From Ophiosphaerella korrae (lineage: Eukaryota; Ascomycota; Dothideomycetes; Pleosporales; Phaeosphaeriaceae), in contig JALNQF010000001.1 of assembly GCA_028456385.1 (NCBI GenBank), positions 496,001 through 560,000 of the forward strand: a DNA stretch of 64,000 nt, written 5' to 3'. The notes under the pieces were generated by a model. It had not been told where the DNA came from. It searched no databases and saw only the letters and a program-made list of their open reading frames with translations. The translations under genes and the position numbers were made by a program. This document shows positions 37,909 to 48,800 of the stretch, piece by piece. The first letter of the stretch is position 1. Each line of letters opens with the position of its first letter.

Positions 37909-39459
37909 TTATTCGCTCTCTTCGTCGCTGCTAGATTCATCATTGCGACTCTCAATAATATCTTCATCTTCCTCTGTGTCAGATGTCCCGGTCATTTCAA
38001 AGGCTTTCAGACATGTAATTCTAGTGCCGGTTGTGTATGTTCCGAGCAGTTTTCCCACTTGCTTCGCTGTAAACCCTTCAGTTCGCTCGACAGACGCATC
38101 GCCTTCCAACTCTTTCACGTTGAAAGACCATATGCGCACTGTGCCGTCGCTACTACCAGTGATGATGAGAAAGGCGGATGGGGTGGTTGCAGAGAGCGGA
38201 AGGACCTCGAAATCTTTGACGCGGCCTGATATGCCAGCGCCTGGGCCTCCGATCTGCGCGACAAGTTTGCTGGAAGGTATGTCGTCTTTTATCAATTTGG
38301 CGTCTTGATTTGTTGAAAATGTGGCGCTGGTGTCGTACAGTAGCACGCGACCGTCTTCCGTCGACACCAGGATTATTGTCGGGTGCACCTTAGACGGGAG
38401 GTAGTGCAATTGATGTAATTTTGTCTTTGGTGTTGGGACAATCTTCGCTTTTGGTTTCGAGTCGATACTGAAGATAACAGCACCTCGCTCAAACGCAACC
38501 GTGAATTCTTCTCCATCTTGATCCCAGATAACTCGTCGCCCTTCTCCGGACCCAAATCGACCTTCTCCTCCTGCAGTGAGCACATCTCGGCCAAAATTAA
38601 GTACACCTGCCTTTTTTCCCGTTACAAGATTCCAAAGTCGCATGCATTTCTCCCCCTTGCCGACGCTGACCATCAGTTTCATACTAGGGTGGACTGCAAA
38701 ATCATTGATTCCTGCGGGTACCTCTCCTGGGCCAGCTGTGTCTCCACTGGGCCTTCCTTGCGGTTTAGGTATTGGCGCTTTTATTGTCGATAATGCTGTC
38801 CAGTCTCGTGTCCGAGTGATCGCTATAGTGCTATCTTCGGCTGCGCTAAGTAGTTTACTCCGTGTGGGAAAGTAGAGGGCTGTGATGTTGGATGAGTGAT
38901 GGAGCAAAGAGCCGAGCTCTTTGTTTTTGGGATTTTCGGTAATGGAAGCGCCATGGAGGGAGGGTAATTTTGGTTGCGACTTTGATTTAGCTGGAGGTGC
39001 GGTAGACAGAGAGAATAGGTTGATGCGCTCATCTGTACCGCCAGTGGCCAGCATAACTTTCGAAGCCTCTTCTGACACTGGCGATAGGGCTAGACAGCGA
39101 ATGGCAGAAGTGTGAGCGTTGAACAGGAATGTGTCAGAGAAATCAATCTTGGCCTTCTCGAGCTCAGGTGTAGTAGACACCTCTTGTCCCGTGATCAGTA
39201 TATACGGTACTGTTGCTGCAAATCCGTGCAAAACGCGCTCATATGAGCCCGTTATTACTTGAATGGTCTTTACATCTGCATCTGAGCTTGCAGGTGCTGG
39301 TGCAGAAGTGGGTTGTGCCAGTTTGCTTCTGCTTGCGATTGCAACAGCACCTCTCTCACCTACAGCATGTTCTGGTACCGACGCGGTTGCCTCTTTTCTG
39401 CTCTTGGGCGCCTTTACCGCGGCAGCTCCGTCAATAGCCTCTCGTTTCCTCTTCGCCAT
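37909..39459 (-). CDS. MAK11: WD40 ribosome-biogenesis protein MAK11
   Basis: A single exon encodes 516 aa. The protein resembles yeast Mak11 and human PAK1IP1, WD40 proteins needed for assembly of the large ribosomal subunit. A basic N-terminus (MAKRKREAIDGAAAVKAPKS) may carry nuclear localisation. WD-type repeats follow: SYERVLHGFAA, FLFNAHTSAIRCLALSP with LATGGTDERINLFSL, LHHSSNITALYFP, INDFAVHPSMKLMVSVGKG with MRLWNLVTGKKAG, and LIITGSSDGTVRIWSF near the end. The C-terminal tail is acidic and Ser-rich (DTEEDEDIIESRND). It is divergent from VID21 with 322 bp between starts. Family placement is firm at the WD40 level and good at the MAK11 level. Confidence 0.87.
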   Translation of the reverse strand: MAKRKREAIDGAAAVKAPKSRKEATASVPEHAVGERGAVAIASRSKLAQPTSAPAPASSDADVKTIQVITGSYERVLHGFAATVPYILITGQEVSTTPELEKAKIDFSDTFLFNAHTSAIRCLALSPVSEEASKVMLATGGTDERINLFSLSTAPPAKSKSQPKLPSLHGASITENPKNKELGSLLHHSSNITALYFPTRSKLLSAAEDSTIAITRTRDWTALSTIKAPIPKPQGRPSGDTAGPGEVPAGINDFAVHPSMKLMVSVGKGEKCMRLWNLVTGKKAGVLNFGRDVLTAGGEGRFGSGEGRRVIWDQDGEEFTVAFERGAVIFSIDSKPKAKIVPTPKTKLHQLHYLPSKVHPTIILVSTEDGRVLLYDTSATFSTNQDAKLIKDDIPSSKLVAQIGGPGAGISGRVKDFEVLPLSATTPSAFLIITGSSDGTVRIWSFNVKELEGDASVERTEGFTAKQVGKLLGTYTTGTRITCLKAFEMTGTSDTEEDEDIIESRNDESSSDEESE

Positions 39460-39781
39460 GATTATTCAAAGTGTAAAGCAATAAAGTTACGTTGTTCAAG
39501 AGAGCAGTTCCAGGCCCAAGAAATTTTGGGACTGGCACAAATTCTGCCGTTGGCGCTTTGCCGGACACGGCATTAGCGCAAGGTTATCACGGAGGCAGCA
39601 GGCGGTACCGCGGGGGTAGCCAAAGCGGTCCTTCCTCACTCCTGGCGCGCATGTCAACCCCATCGTTCAGCGTATTGTCAACCACAACTTCATCAACAAA
39701 CGCGTTCAACAACCTTCTAAAATCATCACATTGGCGGCACTCGTGGATAACGGATGTCGGCCACCAGAATCCGGTCCTCAT
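39460..39781. promoter_or_regulatory. Bidirectional promoter, MAK11 / VID21
   Basis: These 322 bp separate divergent start codons of a ribosome-assembly gene and a chromatin gene. No specific element is identified. Confidence 0.5.
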
Positions 39782-42700
39782 ATGTCCCTCAGCGGCCTAA
39801 GAGATGCAGCAATACGGGAAAGACAGAACCAGATCTCGTGAGTAACTCGTCCCGATATTGTCGCATTACACTTTATATCAATCTATATATTGATGCGACA
39901 CGTCGAATCGCTTGTTTTATTTTAAATTTTTGCGTGGTGGTGCTGATTTCACGTTTTAGAAATTGCTTGTTGACTCGTGAGCGCCATCTTCGCGCCCTAT
40001 GGAAGGTAACCGCCGGCCTGTTGCACACCGGCCACCCGCCTCAAGTAGACTGGGCCTATAGCACTCCACCCGACCAACAAGAGGCCAAATTTCTTGAAGA
40101 AAATGATCAAGAAAAGTAAGTTTGATGTTATCCAGTGTGAAATTCTTTTAGGGATGGTTGTTGTACATTTTCATCATCGCCCTGTTCCACTAACATGTTC
40201 GCGTCTCCAGAGGTCGACGCTTCAACGATGCAACTCTCCCCTTCCCCATAACAAGCACCGAACAACAACAATCACTGCCATCCACGTTACCCTTCCAGGC
40301 CTCTGTAAAATCCGGCCATTCTGATTTTCCAAAACCGCCACCATCTCCTATCATCAGTCCGCCTAGCCTCGAGGAACAGCTACGCACTGCGTCTGCTTCG
40401 CCCTCTGCCGTTACACAGACACTCCCCTTGACTGAGCTTCCTGCGCAACCAGACACGGCCGGTAATGCTAAGCAGTCTTCAGCTGCTTCTCGAGGCGAGG
40501 CCCTACCTCCTACTGCTGTTTCAAACCTAGATGGTAGAGCAAACAACAAAATTACTAGTACTTCAGATGAAGCTACCCATGTACCGGCCGTTCAAAACCT
40601 TGAAGTCTTGGATGGCTGTGTTGCTGATGAACCATCTGTGGGACCGTCTGCAATCGTCACTCTCAACGCGGATGATAAGCCAAATGCTACCGTTGCAGAG
40701 GACTCCGTCATTGACGATAAACAAAAGGCACCTCAAGCTGTTCGCCTGCCACCGCAAGAGCATCAAGGAGTAAGATTGCGCGAGACGGAACGCAAACCGG
40801 AAAAGGTTACTGAAAAGGAGCAAAGAGAAGATGAAAAGGCTGGAATATCGAACGCCAATGGTCATACAGATCTGGTCTCCTCTCCGTCGTCTACCGTAGG
40901 CGCATACTCTCAAGCAACTCCTCATGCGCCTCATCAGTCACCCGATACTAGTCCTGATACCGAGTCCTTCCACGAGCTTTCCCAGCCACCACCACAGACA
41001 AACGATTCCTTGGATCCTGCTGCACAACAAGTGAAAGAGGATCATGAGCGTGCGCTACAGCAACAAATGAGGGAAGCTCGAGAACGTGCGCGCGACATCA
41101 AATCACCAACACCCGAAATTGAGAAGCAATTGGAAGACGAACAAGCAATTCGTATGGTTCGCGATGGAAACAGTAGACTCAGTGGATCAACCATAGGCTC
41201 AACAAACGGGTTACTTCTACATGCGGACGAAGTTGTACGTGATAGAACATCTACACGTCAGCACTTCATTGAGACTCGGGCTATACCGGACCATGCAGCA
41301 GATTCATTGCCAACTCCTACCACAATTGCGCCTGAGCCCTCGACAATAGATCCAGATATGACCGATGATACCCCCTGTAAAATTGAGGAGGCAGACTCAC
41401 ATCCAACGCCGCCTGCAGACAACGATGTCGAGATGGGTGATGCGCCAGCCGTGACGGGGCAGGGAAGTACCGGCGCGCACACGCCGCGATACGACCGCAT
41501 GACAACACGAGTCACACCCGGTGCTATCAGACAGAAGTCGATCTCGGAAATTCTCGCAGACAAGGCTGCGCCCAAAACGGTGTTGACGCCTCGCTCAACC
41601 AATCTCTCAACATCAGTCAGTCCACCTCGCCCAAGAACTCGTGATCCACAGTCGAAGGCAGTCTCAACAGTTGTCTTTGCCAAGAAGATCCCACGCCGAA
41701 GTTCGAAAGCGTTGCAGGCTCACAATGAGGACTATGCTTCCCTACAAGGAGCATCAGAGGATGCAAGCCGAGACTACCTTGAGGGGCTCTTCAAGTACCA
41801 AGCTCACCACCCTCCAAGATCAACGCCTCTACAGGAGCTTGTGTCATCTGCACGGAAAACAGTCTCGACAACAGGGACTCTGGCTATGATCCGCGAACAC
41901 CAGGACTACAAAATTCTGAAACGGGTTTATCAGCTGCAAAATGCAAACCGCTGGTCCTTACGACAGCTTCAGAAATCGGTTGAGCCTGAACGCCCCTTCA
42001 CCCACCATGACCAGCTCCTTCTCGAAATGAAAGCGATGCAGACTGACTTCAGAGAAGAAAGGAAATGGAAGAAAACGCTTGCGGCTACTTTTGCCGATTG
42101 GTGTGCAGAGTATGTGCAAAGTAGCCTTGAAGATCGTGTCGCATTGCGTATCAACGCACGCATTCCCCAATCTGCGAAGTTTGAAGAGCACGACGATGAG
42201 GACATGAACGACGCCCCAACACCGGATCTTGTGCAGTCTCATGCACACGAAACAGAAAATGAATCATTCGCCGATGAGGATGAGCTGTATACTCCTCTCA
42301 GCACCGGTCCCCCAACTGGGATTTTCTCATTGGGCTTTAACGATGTTGTCATTAAGATCCACCGCACATCCGCTAGTGATACTATGTTCCACGAGTTGCC
42401 ATTCTATGAACCTACACTCGAAGGTTCAAGCGACGGCAGTCCATTCTCGATAGCCGAGCCACATATCCTTCCCGTCTCTAAGTATGTTACTGGAAAGCTG
42501 GTTTCTCAGATCAGAGGACCTCCAAGAAAACGAAGCAGGTACGATTACGATTCTGAAGATGAACCGTCTACGCCACCAAGCCGGTCTGGGACCTCTGCCG
42601 AACATTCGATGCCATCGACTCCCGGCCGAAGGCTGTTCTGTCGGAATGATCTACCTCCGGAGATGACTGACGTTGCGCTCTTCAATGCAGAGAACAAGCA

Positions 42701-44417
42701 TGTGCGTGATCGTCTACAGGCTGCGCACCAATTCCGCCCCCCGACAGAGTTCAACATGCCATCGGTTGCGTTCTTTGAGCACAGGACTCCATCGCAGTGG
42801 TTATGGGAAGAAGACCAAAAACTTCGGGCGCTAGTGAAAGAGTTTACGTTTAACTGGTCATTGGTTTCTCAGCAATTGTCATTGCCGTCTATGTTTGTAT
42901 CTGGTTCAGGCCGACGAACACCCTGGGAATGCTTTGAACGTTGGGTACAATTGGAGGGTCTACCCGCCGAGATGTCTAAAACTCAATACTTCCGTACTTA
43001 CCAGGGCCGTCTAGAACAGGCGAATAAGACGGTTTTTGCACAATATCAAGCCCAACAGCAGCAGCAGCAACAAGGGCAAACTTCGGCTCAACCACGAAGG
43101 CGGCCTACCACCACGCCAATAAGAGTTGAAAGAAGGAGAGAGAATCGACATCTTGCGATCATTGATGGTATGCGTAAGCTAGCTAGAAAGCGTGAATCTG
43201 CTGCACACAAGCAAGCAGAATCTCAAAAGGCTGCCGCTTTGCGTAAAGCCCATGAACCTGCCGCACCAAAGAACAATGTTCGTACGCCACAAGAGATTAG
43301 TCGTTTCAAATGGGAGAACGATGCGAAGGATAAGAGAGAGCAACAGGAGTTGCATAGAGTTAGTGCAATGCCCACCAAATATTACAAGCCTGACCAGTCA
43401 CAGTATCAGATGGCGCAACGCCAAGCTCAAATGCAAGCTCAAGGGAGATTGGCCAATGGACTCAATCAAATGCAGCGAAACGCGCCTCCCGGGACGAACC
43501 CTAATGTTTCCGCACAATCGGCTAACGCGGCCTCGCAGCAGGGTCAGAATATGGCTGCAATGGCTGCACGAGCCCATCAAAATCAACAAGGAATGAATTT
43601 CGCTAATGGAAACATGGCTGGTATGCCAATGGGGACCACTGGTGTTCCCCAAGCTCAGATGCAAGGCAATATGCAGAACGCCCAACGCATGGGCCCTCCA
43701 AATCAAATGCACATGGCCATGCAACGAGGACAATTCCCAAATACAAATCAGCAGCACCAATTCCAACTCCAACAGCAGCAGATCAATATGGCCAGCAATA
43801 TAACCCAAAGTATGGGCATGAATAACATCCCTAACGCAAATATGGTGGCTTCAATGTCAAACCAGAATTTGTCGGGGAACATGAATGGTAATATGAACGG
43901 CGCCAGGAACGGAATGACCAACAACGTTGGATCTCCCCGGACAAATCAAATCAACGGCAACACGCAAACTCCTGCGCGACCTGTATCTAGTGGCCACATG
44001 CCGGGAATTATGCAGATCCAGACCACATTAAAGCAGCAACATCCAGAATGGAATCACGAGCAGATTCAAAAGGCCGCTTCAGATCATCTTCAACGGATCA
44101 TGGCTAAGCACCAACGTGCACAGGCTGTACAGGCAATGAATGCTGCAGCAGGCTCTTCTGGCATGTCCCCAGCCCCGCAGATTGGGAATAATCATTTCCA
44201 CACTCAGAATGGCGGGATGGCTGGCAATTCTCCGGCGCCAAATGCAGTGCAGAACTATCAACAACAGCTCGTCCAACAACAGATCATGATGCAGGCACGA
44301 CAGCAAGCGGGCAGCCCAGTAATGAGCGCTCGGCCGCCAAGTAGGAGTGCGACGCCGCAGAATGCACAGATGCAACAGAGTCCAGGCATACAGCAAGCAC
44401 AAATCAATCGGTCGTGA
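39782..44417 (+). CDS. VID21: Chromatin-modification protein VID21/EAF1 (NuA4 scaffold)
   Basis: Three exons (39782-39837, 39960-40115, 40211-44417) join to 1472 aa. The protein is the platform subunit of the NuA4 histone H4/H2A acetyltransferase. The first exon reads MSLSGLRDAAIRERQNQIS and the second NCLLTRERHLRALWKVTAG, both far upstream of the first long open frame. A long disordered acidic stretch follows. The HSA domain (about 665-720) contains HDQLLLEMKAMQTDFREERK and WKKTLAATFADWCAEYV; the Myb/SANT domain (about 928-985) contains PSQWLWEEDQKLRALVKEF and TPWECFERWVQ. The last 400 residues are rich in Gln, Asn and Met, with a run of seven Gln, typical of prion-like activator-binding tails. 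The main exon contains no internal ATG before the region that aligns with the family, so the upstream exons are needed. Confidence 0.9.
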
Positions 44418-45133
44418 TCAGACGCTTGATGAGTAAATTCACCTCTGCGAGGGGCCAATATATTCCACATCCTGTTATGCACAGCACTGTATATATACTA
44501 TTTAATTTTGTCTCATTGGCGTTGTCTACCAGCGTGCAACTTGTGAACTAAAACTAGTTTCAAGGATCGAGGAGGTTGCGGGCGTTGAAGCGGTGCTCTT
44601 GTCACTTGTCACGTTGTGGGCTGGAAGGAGGACTTTGGATGGTTCGGGATATAGAATTTCCGAATATCATGGAAGCTCGATGCAAAGTCGAGCGATGTAT
44701 GCTCAAATGCTACCTCGTCACGACTGTTCTTTTCTCCGCATGTTTGTTAAATACATTCTGCCCACACAATTGCTGCCCTGTTGTTGGTCGTGACGCCCAG
44801 AAGTGTGATTGTCCACTTAATGCACTTGAGACTTGACGAATTGACAGGTTGTAGTTTACGAACTTGTCAATCGGCAGTTTCCTTACAATACATGGTATAC
44901 GAGTTTGAATTCTGATTTGTATTTTTTCATTGTCAACATCATTTTAAGACAAGTCTCCCTAATTTAATGGTGCATCGATACATGTAACTTGTCTACATAC
45001 CCGATTTGAGTTTTTTGAAAAATGGCGGAAGGCAGGAAACACCGAATGACAGCCACTAGAAATGCCTTTTATATCCTGCACGGATATGCCTTTGACGCCC
45101 ATATCCGCGGGTCGATCGGTCATGACGAAAGAT
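44418..45133. other. Intergenic, convergent 3' regions
   Basis: This holds the 3' regions of VID21 and of the small membrane protein. No supported gene. Confidence 0.5.
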
Positions 45134-45615
45134 TTATTTGCCTTTGGGGTTGTTGTATTGAATCTCGTTGAACTTCTCGGACCAGACAGGCTATTTAGCA
45201 TTAGCAATCGAACCATGGCTCTATCGCGAAGAGATAGATACCTCTGATTGCTGCGATGAAATATTCTGCTTGAAATGATCTGAATCGGGACCCTTGTGTC
45301 CGTCCTGTATCCTACTCTCATTATCGGACGAAGAGCCTGGGGAAGAAGCGTTCAGTTAGCATGATTTCGCACCTAATGCTCATGACGGTACAAGTGACCA
45401 AATAAGCCAGGGATTGGGTTACTCGTACCACGCTTGGTGGCGATGCCGGGCGTATGTGCAGGATGACCGCCGCCGGCAGTGAATCTGTCTTCGATATTTT
45501 GTACACCTTGTGTTTTGTAGGGGTTCGGGAACCAGTATTGGCGCATGAAGAGGTAATAGCCAAATCCGACAGCACCGCCAGCCATAAAGACCTTGGGGAC
45601 AGAGAGAGGAGACAT
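45134..45615 (-). CDS. Small single-pass membrane protein, conserved type
   Basis: Three exons (45615-45387, 45336-45242, 45190-45134) join to 126 aa. The start MSPLSVPKVFMAGGAVGFGY leads into one hydrophobic segment (residues about 8-25). Then comes PNPYKTQGVQNIEDRFTAGG and HPAHTPGIATKRG, a pattern I associate with small conserved fungal proteins of unknown function. Without splicing the frame stops after GHLYRHEH. Two introns of 50 and 51 nt, with GCTAAC and GCTAAT branch sites, extend it through SSSDNESRIQDGHKGPDSDH to the end VWSEKFNEIQYNNPKGK. Both joins are in phase, and the extension is hydrophilic and well formed, which supports the splicing. The donor of intron 1 (GTCATG) is weak. 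Topology suggests a mitochondrial or ER membrane anchor with a soluble tail. I assign no function. Confidence 0.75.
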
Positions 45616-46124
45616 TGTGGGCCGTAGGGTGGGGGATGTGGGAACTGGTGAGTGTAAACTTTTATCAAAGTACGACAATGGCAAAACAATTGTGGATGGG
45701 ATGGAGGAGGGTAGAGTGTGGGGGAGGCGTGGAGTCGCTTATGCTTGGAGACAGACGGTTGACAAGCGGGCGATGCAACTCAATTGCATGTAGCGGGAAA
45801 GCGTCAGACTGTCGTGACGATGATGGTGTCATGGTCCAGCGCTTTGGGGAAGGCCGCGGTGCTGTCCCAAAACGGTTAGAATGCGGCTGAAAGCACGAGC
45901 CACAGCTGACGTAACTGCAGGGGCGTGGCTAGTGGCAAGTGGCTCTGATTTCCTGTCAAACCTCCTGGATGGGGGAAGTGGACACGCGCTACCCCTTCAA
46001 CAATACCGCACCCCTTACGCCCAGCTGGACGGCGAAGAGAGCGAGACGTTCGATCTCATGCCTGCGAGAGCTCACCGTGGCTGGGAAGCAGCAGTAGTAC
46101 CGGCAATCCGCACACAACTCCAAC
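45616..46124. promoter_or_regulatory. Divergent intergenic region, small protein / ERD1-like
   Basis: About 510 bp between divergent starts, with purine-rich stretches near 45.7 kb. No gene or named site is seen. Confidence 0.45.
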
Positions 46125-47423
46125 ATGGACGGTGATCCCGCCGTCGAGCCTGAACTCGATGGCTTCAGTCGCATTCTTCCGCTGCCGTACCGAGTCGCTC
46201 TCATCATTGTCCTAGGTACGCCAATCTCTGCGCAGAAAGCGCCAGGATCTCACGCCATACTAACCGTCTCCTCTGTAGGCATCTGGGCATGGGGCCTCAA
46301 CTTGCACTACCTCTCGCTCATAAAAATCGATGTACCCAGCCTGATACGCTACCCAGGACGTACTTCACCTCACCACCCCTCGCACCACCTCTCTTGCTAC
46401 CGCATCGCCACTTTCCTCTCCATCCCGCTTGCCCTCTCGCTCCTGCTCTTCTGGACTCTGACGAATGGGTCCCCAAAAGATATTGCAGCATGGCAGATCC
46501 TACCCAACCTGTATCTCCTCGTCCTCGTCATCGGTTTCATTGCCCCTATACCCTTTGTCTCGCGCAATGGACGCAGCAGGACGCTCGCAACACTCAAGCG
46601 CATCAGCATCGGCGGGATAGCCGAAGCCCAGGACGGCAAGTTTGGAGACATCCTGCTCGCTGATGCTCTAACGAGTTATGCAAAAGTCTTGGGCGATTTA
46701 TTTGTCTCGCTATGCATGTTCTTCTCGTCCCGCAGCTCCACTGGTCCTCCAAACAGGAATTGCGGCGGTGCATTCTGGGTCCCTTTCATAATCAGCATAC
46801 CGTCCTTGATACGGCTACGACAATGTCTAACCGAATACACACGTGTACAAAAAGCAAATAAACGGACAGGCCAAATCAGCCCGGCAACGGGATGGGGAGG
46901 TGTGCATCTTGCCAACGCACTTAAATACTCGACTGCTTTCCCAGTGATAATACTCAGCGCCCTCCAGCGCTCGCCTGAACCATCAACTTTTGGCGTCTCA
47001 GAAGCCACCTTGTTCCGCATGTGGATGGTCTCCGTCATGGTCAATTCAGGCTACAGTTTCTACTGGGATGTTGCACGCGATTGGGACCTTTCTCTCTTCT
47101 CCACGCCGCAAGAGCGTAACAACCCTGAGCACCCCTGGGGTCTACGCCGCCATCGCTGGTTTCATGCAAAGGAATTTTACTATGGTGCCGTTGTCATGGA
47201 TGCCCTGTTGCGCTGTACATGGAGTCTCAAGTTGAGTCCACATTTAGACCACTTTAACGATCTGGAAGGCGGAATTTTCACTATGGAGGTGCTGGAGGTG
47301 TTTAGGAGGTGGGTCTGGATCTTCTTTAGGGTTGAGTGTGAGTGGGTGAGGAATCATAGAGGGCCAGCGCCGGATGACATTTTGCTGGGAGACGTGGTAA
47401 ACAAGTATGATGACAGTGATTGA
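46125..47423 (+). CDS. EXS-domain membrane protein, ERD1-like
   Basis: Two exons (46125-46215 and 46279-47423) give 411 aa. The protein has the EXS domain of yeast Erd1, a Golgi multi-pass protein needed for retention of ER luminal proteins and glycosyltransferase recycling, with a proposed role in phosphate recovery. Visible blocks are GIWAWGLNLHYLSLIKIDVP, FWVPFIISIPSLIRLRQCL, EYTRVQKANKRTGQISPATG, HLANALKYSTAFPVI, MVNSGYSFYWDVARDWDLSL and LEVFRRWVWIFFRVECEWVRNH. The 63-nt intron (46216-46278) has an ACTAAC branch site. Removing it joins VALIIVL to GIWAWGLN as in the family. Because the intron is a multiple of three without a stop, an unspliced 432-aa form is also open. Related EXS proteins also carry an SPX domain; none is present here. 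Confidence 0.9.
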   Translation: MDGDPAVEPELDGFSRILPLPYRVALIIVLGTPISAQKAPGSHAILTVSSVGIWAWGLNLHYLSLIKIDVPSLIRYPGRTSPHHPSHHLSCYRIATFLSIPLALSLLLFWTLTNGSPKDIAAWQILPNLYLLVLVIGFIAPIPFVSRNGRSRTLATLKRISIGGIAEAQDGKFGDILLADALTSYAKVLGDLFVSLCMFFSSRSSTGPPNRNCGGAFWVPFIISIPSLIRLRQCLTEYTRVQKANKRTGQISPATGWGGVHLANALKYSTAFPVIILSALQRSPEPSTFGVSEATLFRMWMVSVMVNSGYSFYWDVARDWDLSLFSTPQERNNPEHPWGLRRHRWFHAKEFYYGAVVMDALLRCTWSLKLSPHLDHFNDLEGGIFTMEVLEVFRRWVWIFFRVECEWVRNHRGPAPDDILLGDVVNKYDDSD

Positions 47424-47557
47424 TCAGGTTGCTTCGTTGTATTCTACGTAGACTTTACGAGCATCTTTTCTATGGTCTTAGACCATCCCATAACGCCAGA
47501 CTAAAAGGGTATACCGGTCGTCTTTCAAACGCCAAGGAAATGCATGCTCAGAATGGT

Positions 47558-48487
47558 TTAGAAAGTGTTTTGTTCGCGAGCCATACGCTCGGCCTCGCCC
47601 TCGCTGACAATCTTCTTGCCAAGCCACTCCGTCTGGAAGCTCTGCTTCAGCATCTCGAGGTCGCCGACAACGTCCTTGCAGCACTTGATGATGGCGTCCT
47701 TGGGCGTAATGGAGCCGTCGGTGGAGATACGAAGCTCAAACGAGGCAAACAGCGGATGGGGCACCTTGTAGCCGGAGAAGGTGATGTAGTCGTACTTGAG
47801 AAGGCGCTGGGACAGGAGATTGCCGAGCGTGTGATCTTCCTTGTTGAAGGTGAAGATGGCTGTGTTGGGGACGCCTGTGGGTTGGAGGGGTTAGCGAGCG
47901 GCAGCGTGGGCAGAGCAAAGATAGCGCAGGCAAGCACTTACGAGTTTCTTCTTTGTACTCTACCTTGCTCTGTCCGTCCTCCAGTAGAAAAAGTTCGAAC
48001 CTATTCTCGGCATCATAGTCAGTTTTGTGCGTAACATGACGGTGGTTTTGAGCGTCGCGCAGGCCCGCGTTGGGGTCGTGCTCGATGAGTTTGCCGATTC
48101 TACAATTCCAAGAGGGCGCGGTCGTGCCGTCCGGATTCATACTGGCAAGGTGGTGGTGGTGATCGTGCTGCGTGCTCAACTGGCCGTGGAGGGGTGTCGT
48201 TGTACGTGGGGGCGTTTATGCATGCGCAGGTGGGTTGTTTGGCCAGAGTCGCATGCGCCTGGGGTGGCGAAATGAAGCCTTGCTCTCATGCTCACACTCA
48301 TGATGAATGAGTGAAAGGCAGTCAGTCGACTCCACCTACCCCGGGGTCGCGTCGTCGACGCTGTCCTTGACGCCCATGGCTGTGTCGATATATCGACGTG
48401 TCGAGTGCGCGAGTGTGCGAGTGCAGCTTTGCGTATGGCGATGGGAAAGAAGGGAACAAGCCTCACGTACCTGTCGGGTGCGTTCAT
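47558..48487 (-). CDS. RPB11: RNA polymerase II subunit RPB11
   Basis: Three exons (48487-48471, 48000-47942, 47874-47558) join to 130 aa. Rpb11 pairs with Rpb3 to form the alpha-like dimer at the base of RNA polymerase II. The sequence MNAPDRFELFLLEDGQSK starts in a 17-nt exon and continues after a 470-nt intron, the longest intron I found in the window. The core reads VPNTAIFTFNKEDHTLGNLL, SQRLLKYDYITFSGYKVPHP, FASFELRISTDGSITPKDA and a C-terminal helix. The tail EGEAERMAREQNTF ends at 47558. It is convergent with the ERD1-like gene, with 134 bp between stops. The exon-1 assignment rests on the exact family N-terminus and correct phase. Confidence 0.93.
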
Positions 48488-48800
48488 GTTGTTTGTCCTT
48501 GGCTCCTGCCTCCTCTACTGTGTTTGTCGGTCGTCGCTGCCTCAAGGGTGCGCAAGAGGATTGATGTCTGTCAATGAATCGTATAAGTAAACCTAATCAG
48601 TGAAATAGTTGCAAAATCAAAACAGCAAGTCCAAAGGCCAGGCGGCGGTGCAGGAGATGGTGTTGATGTGGAGGAGTCGAGGTTCACTGGGAAGGATCTC
48701 GGGGTTGTGGTCTTAGCTCCGCATTGCATGGGTCTATTTTATCACTCCGCAACCGCTCTTCACCCAGACCTGGGCCCTGAACAAAGGAACACTTCAACCA
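48488..48800. other. Intergenic, RPB11 promoter
   Basis: About 310 bp with no credible frame. It should hold the RPB11 promoter and the 3' end of the upstream minus-strand gene. Confidence 0.5.

Noticed and set aside
44959..45321. 120-aa minus-strand open frame starting with ATG
   Set aside because: It overlaps exons 2 and 3 of the small membrane protein in another frame; the spliced gene explains the sequence better.
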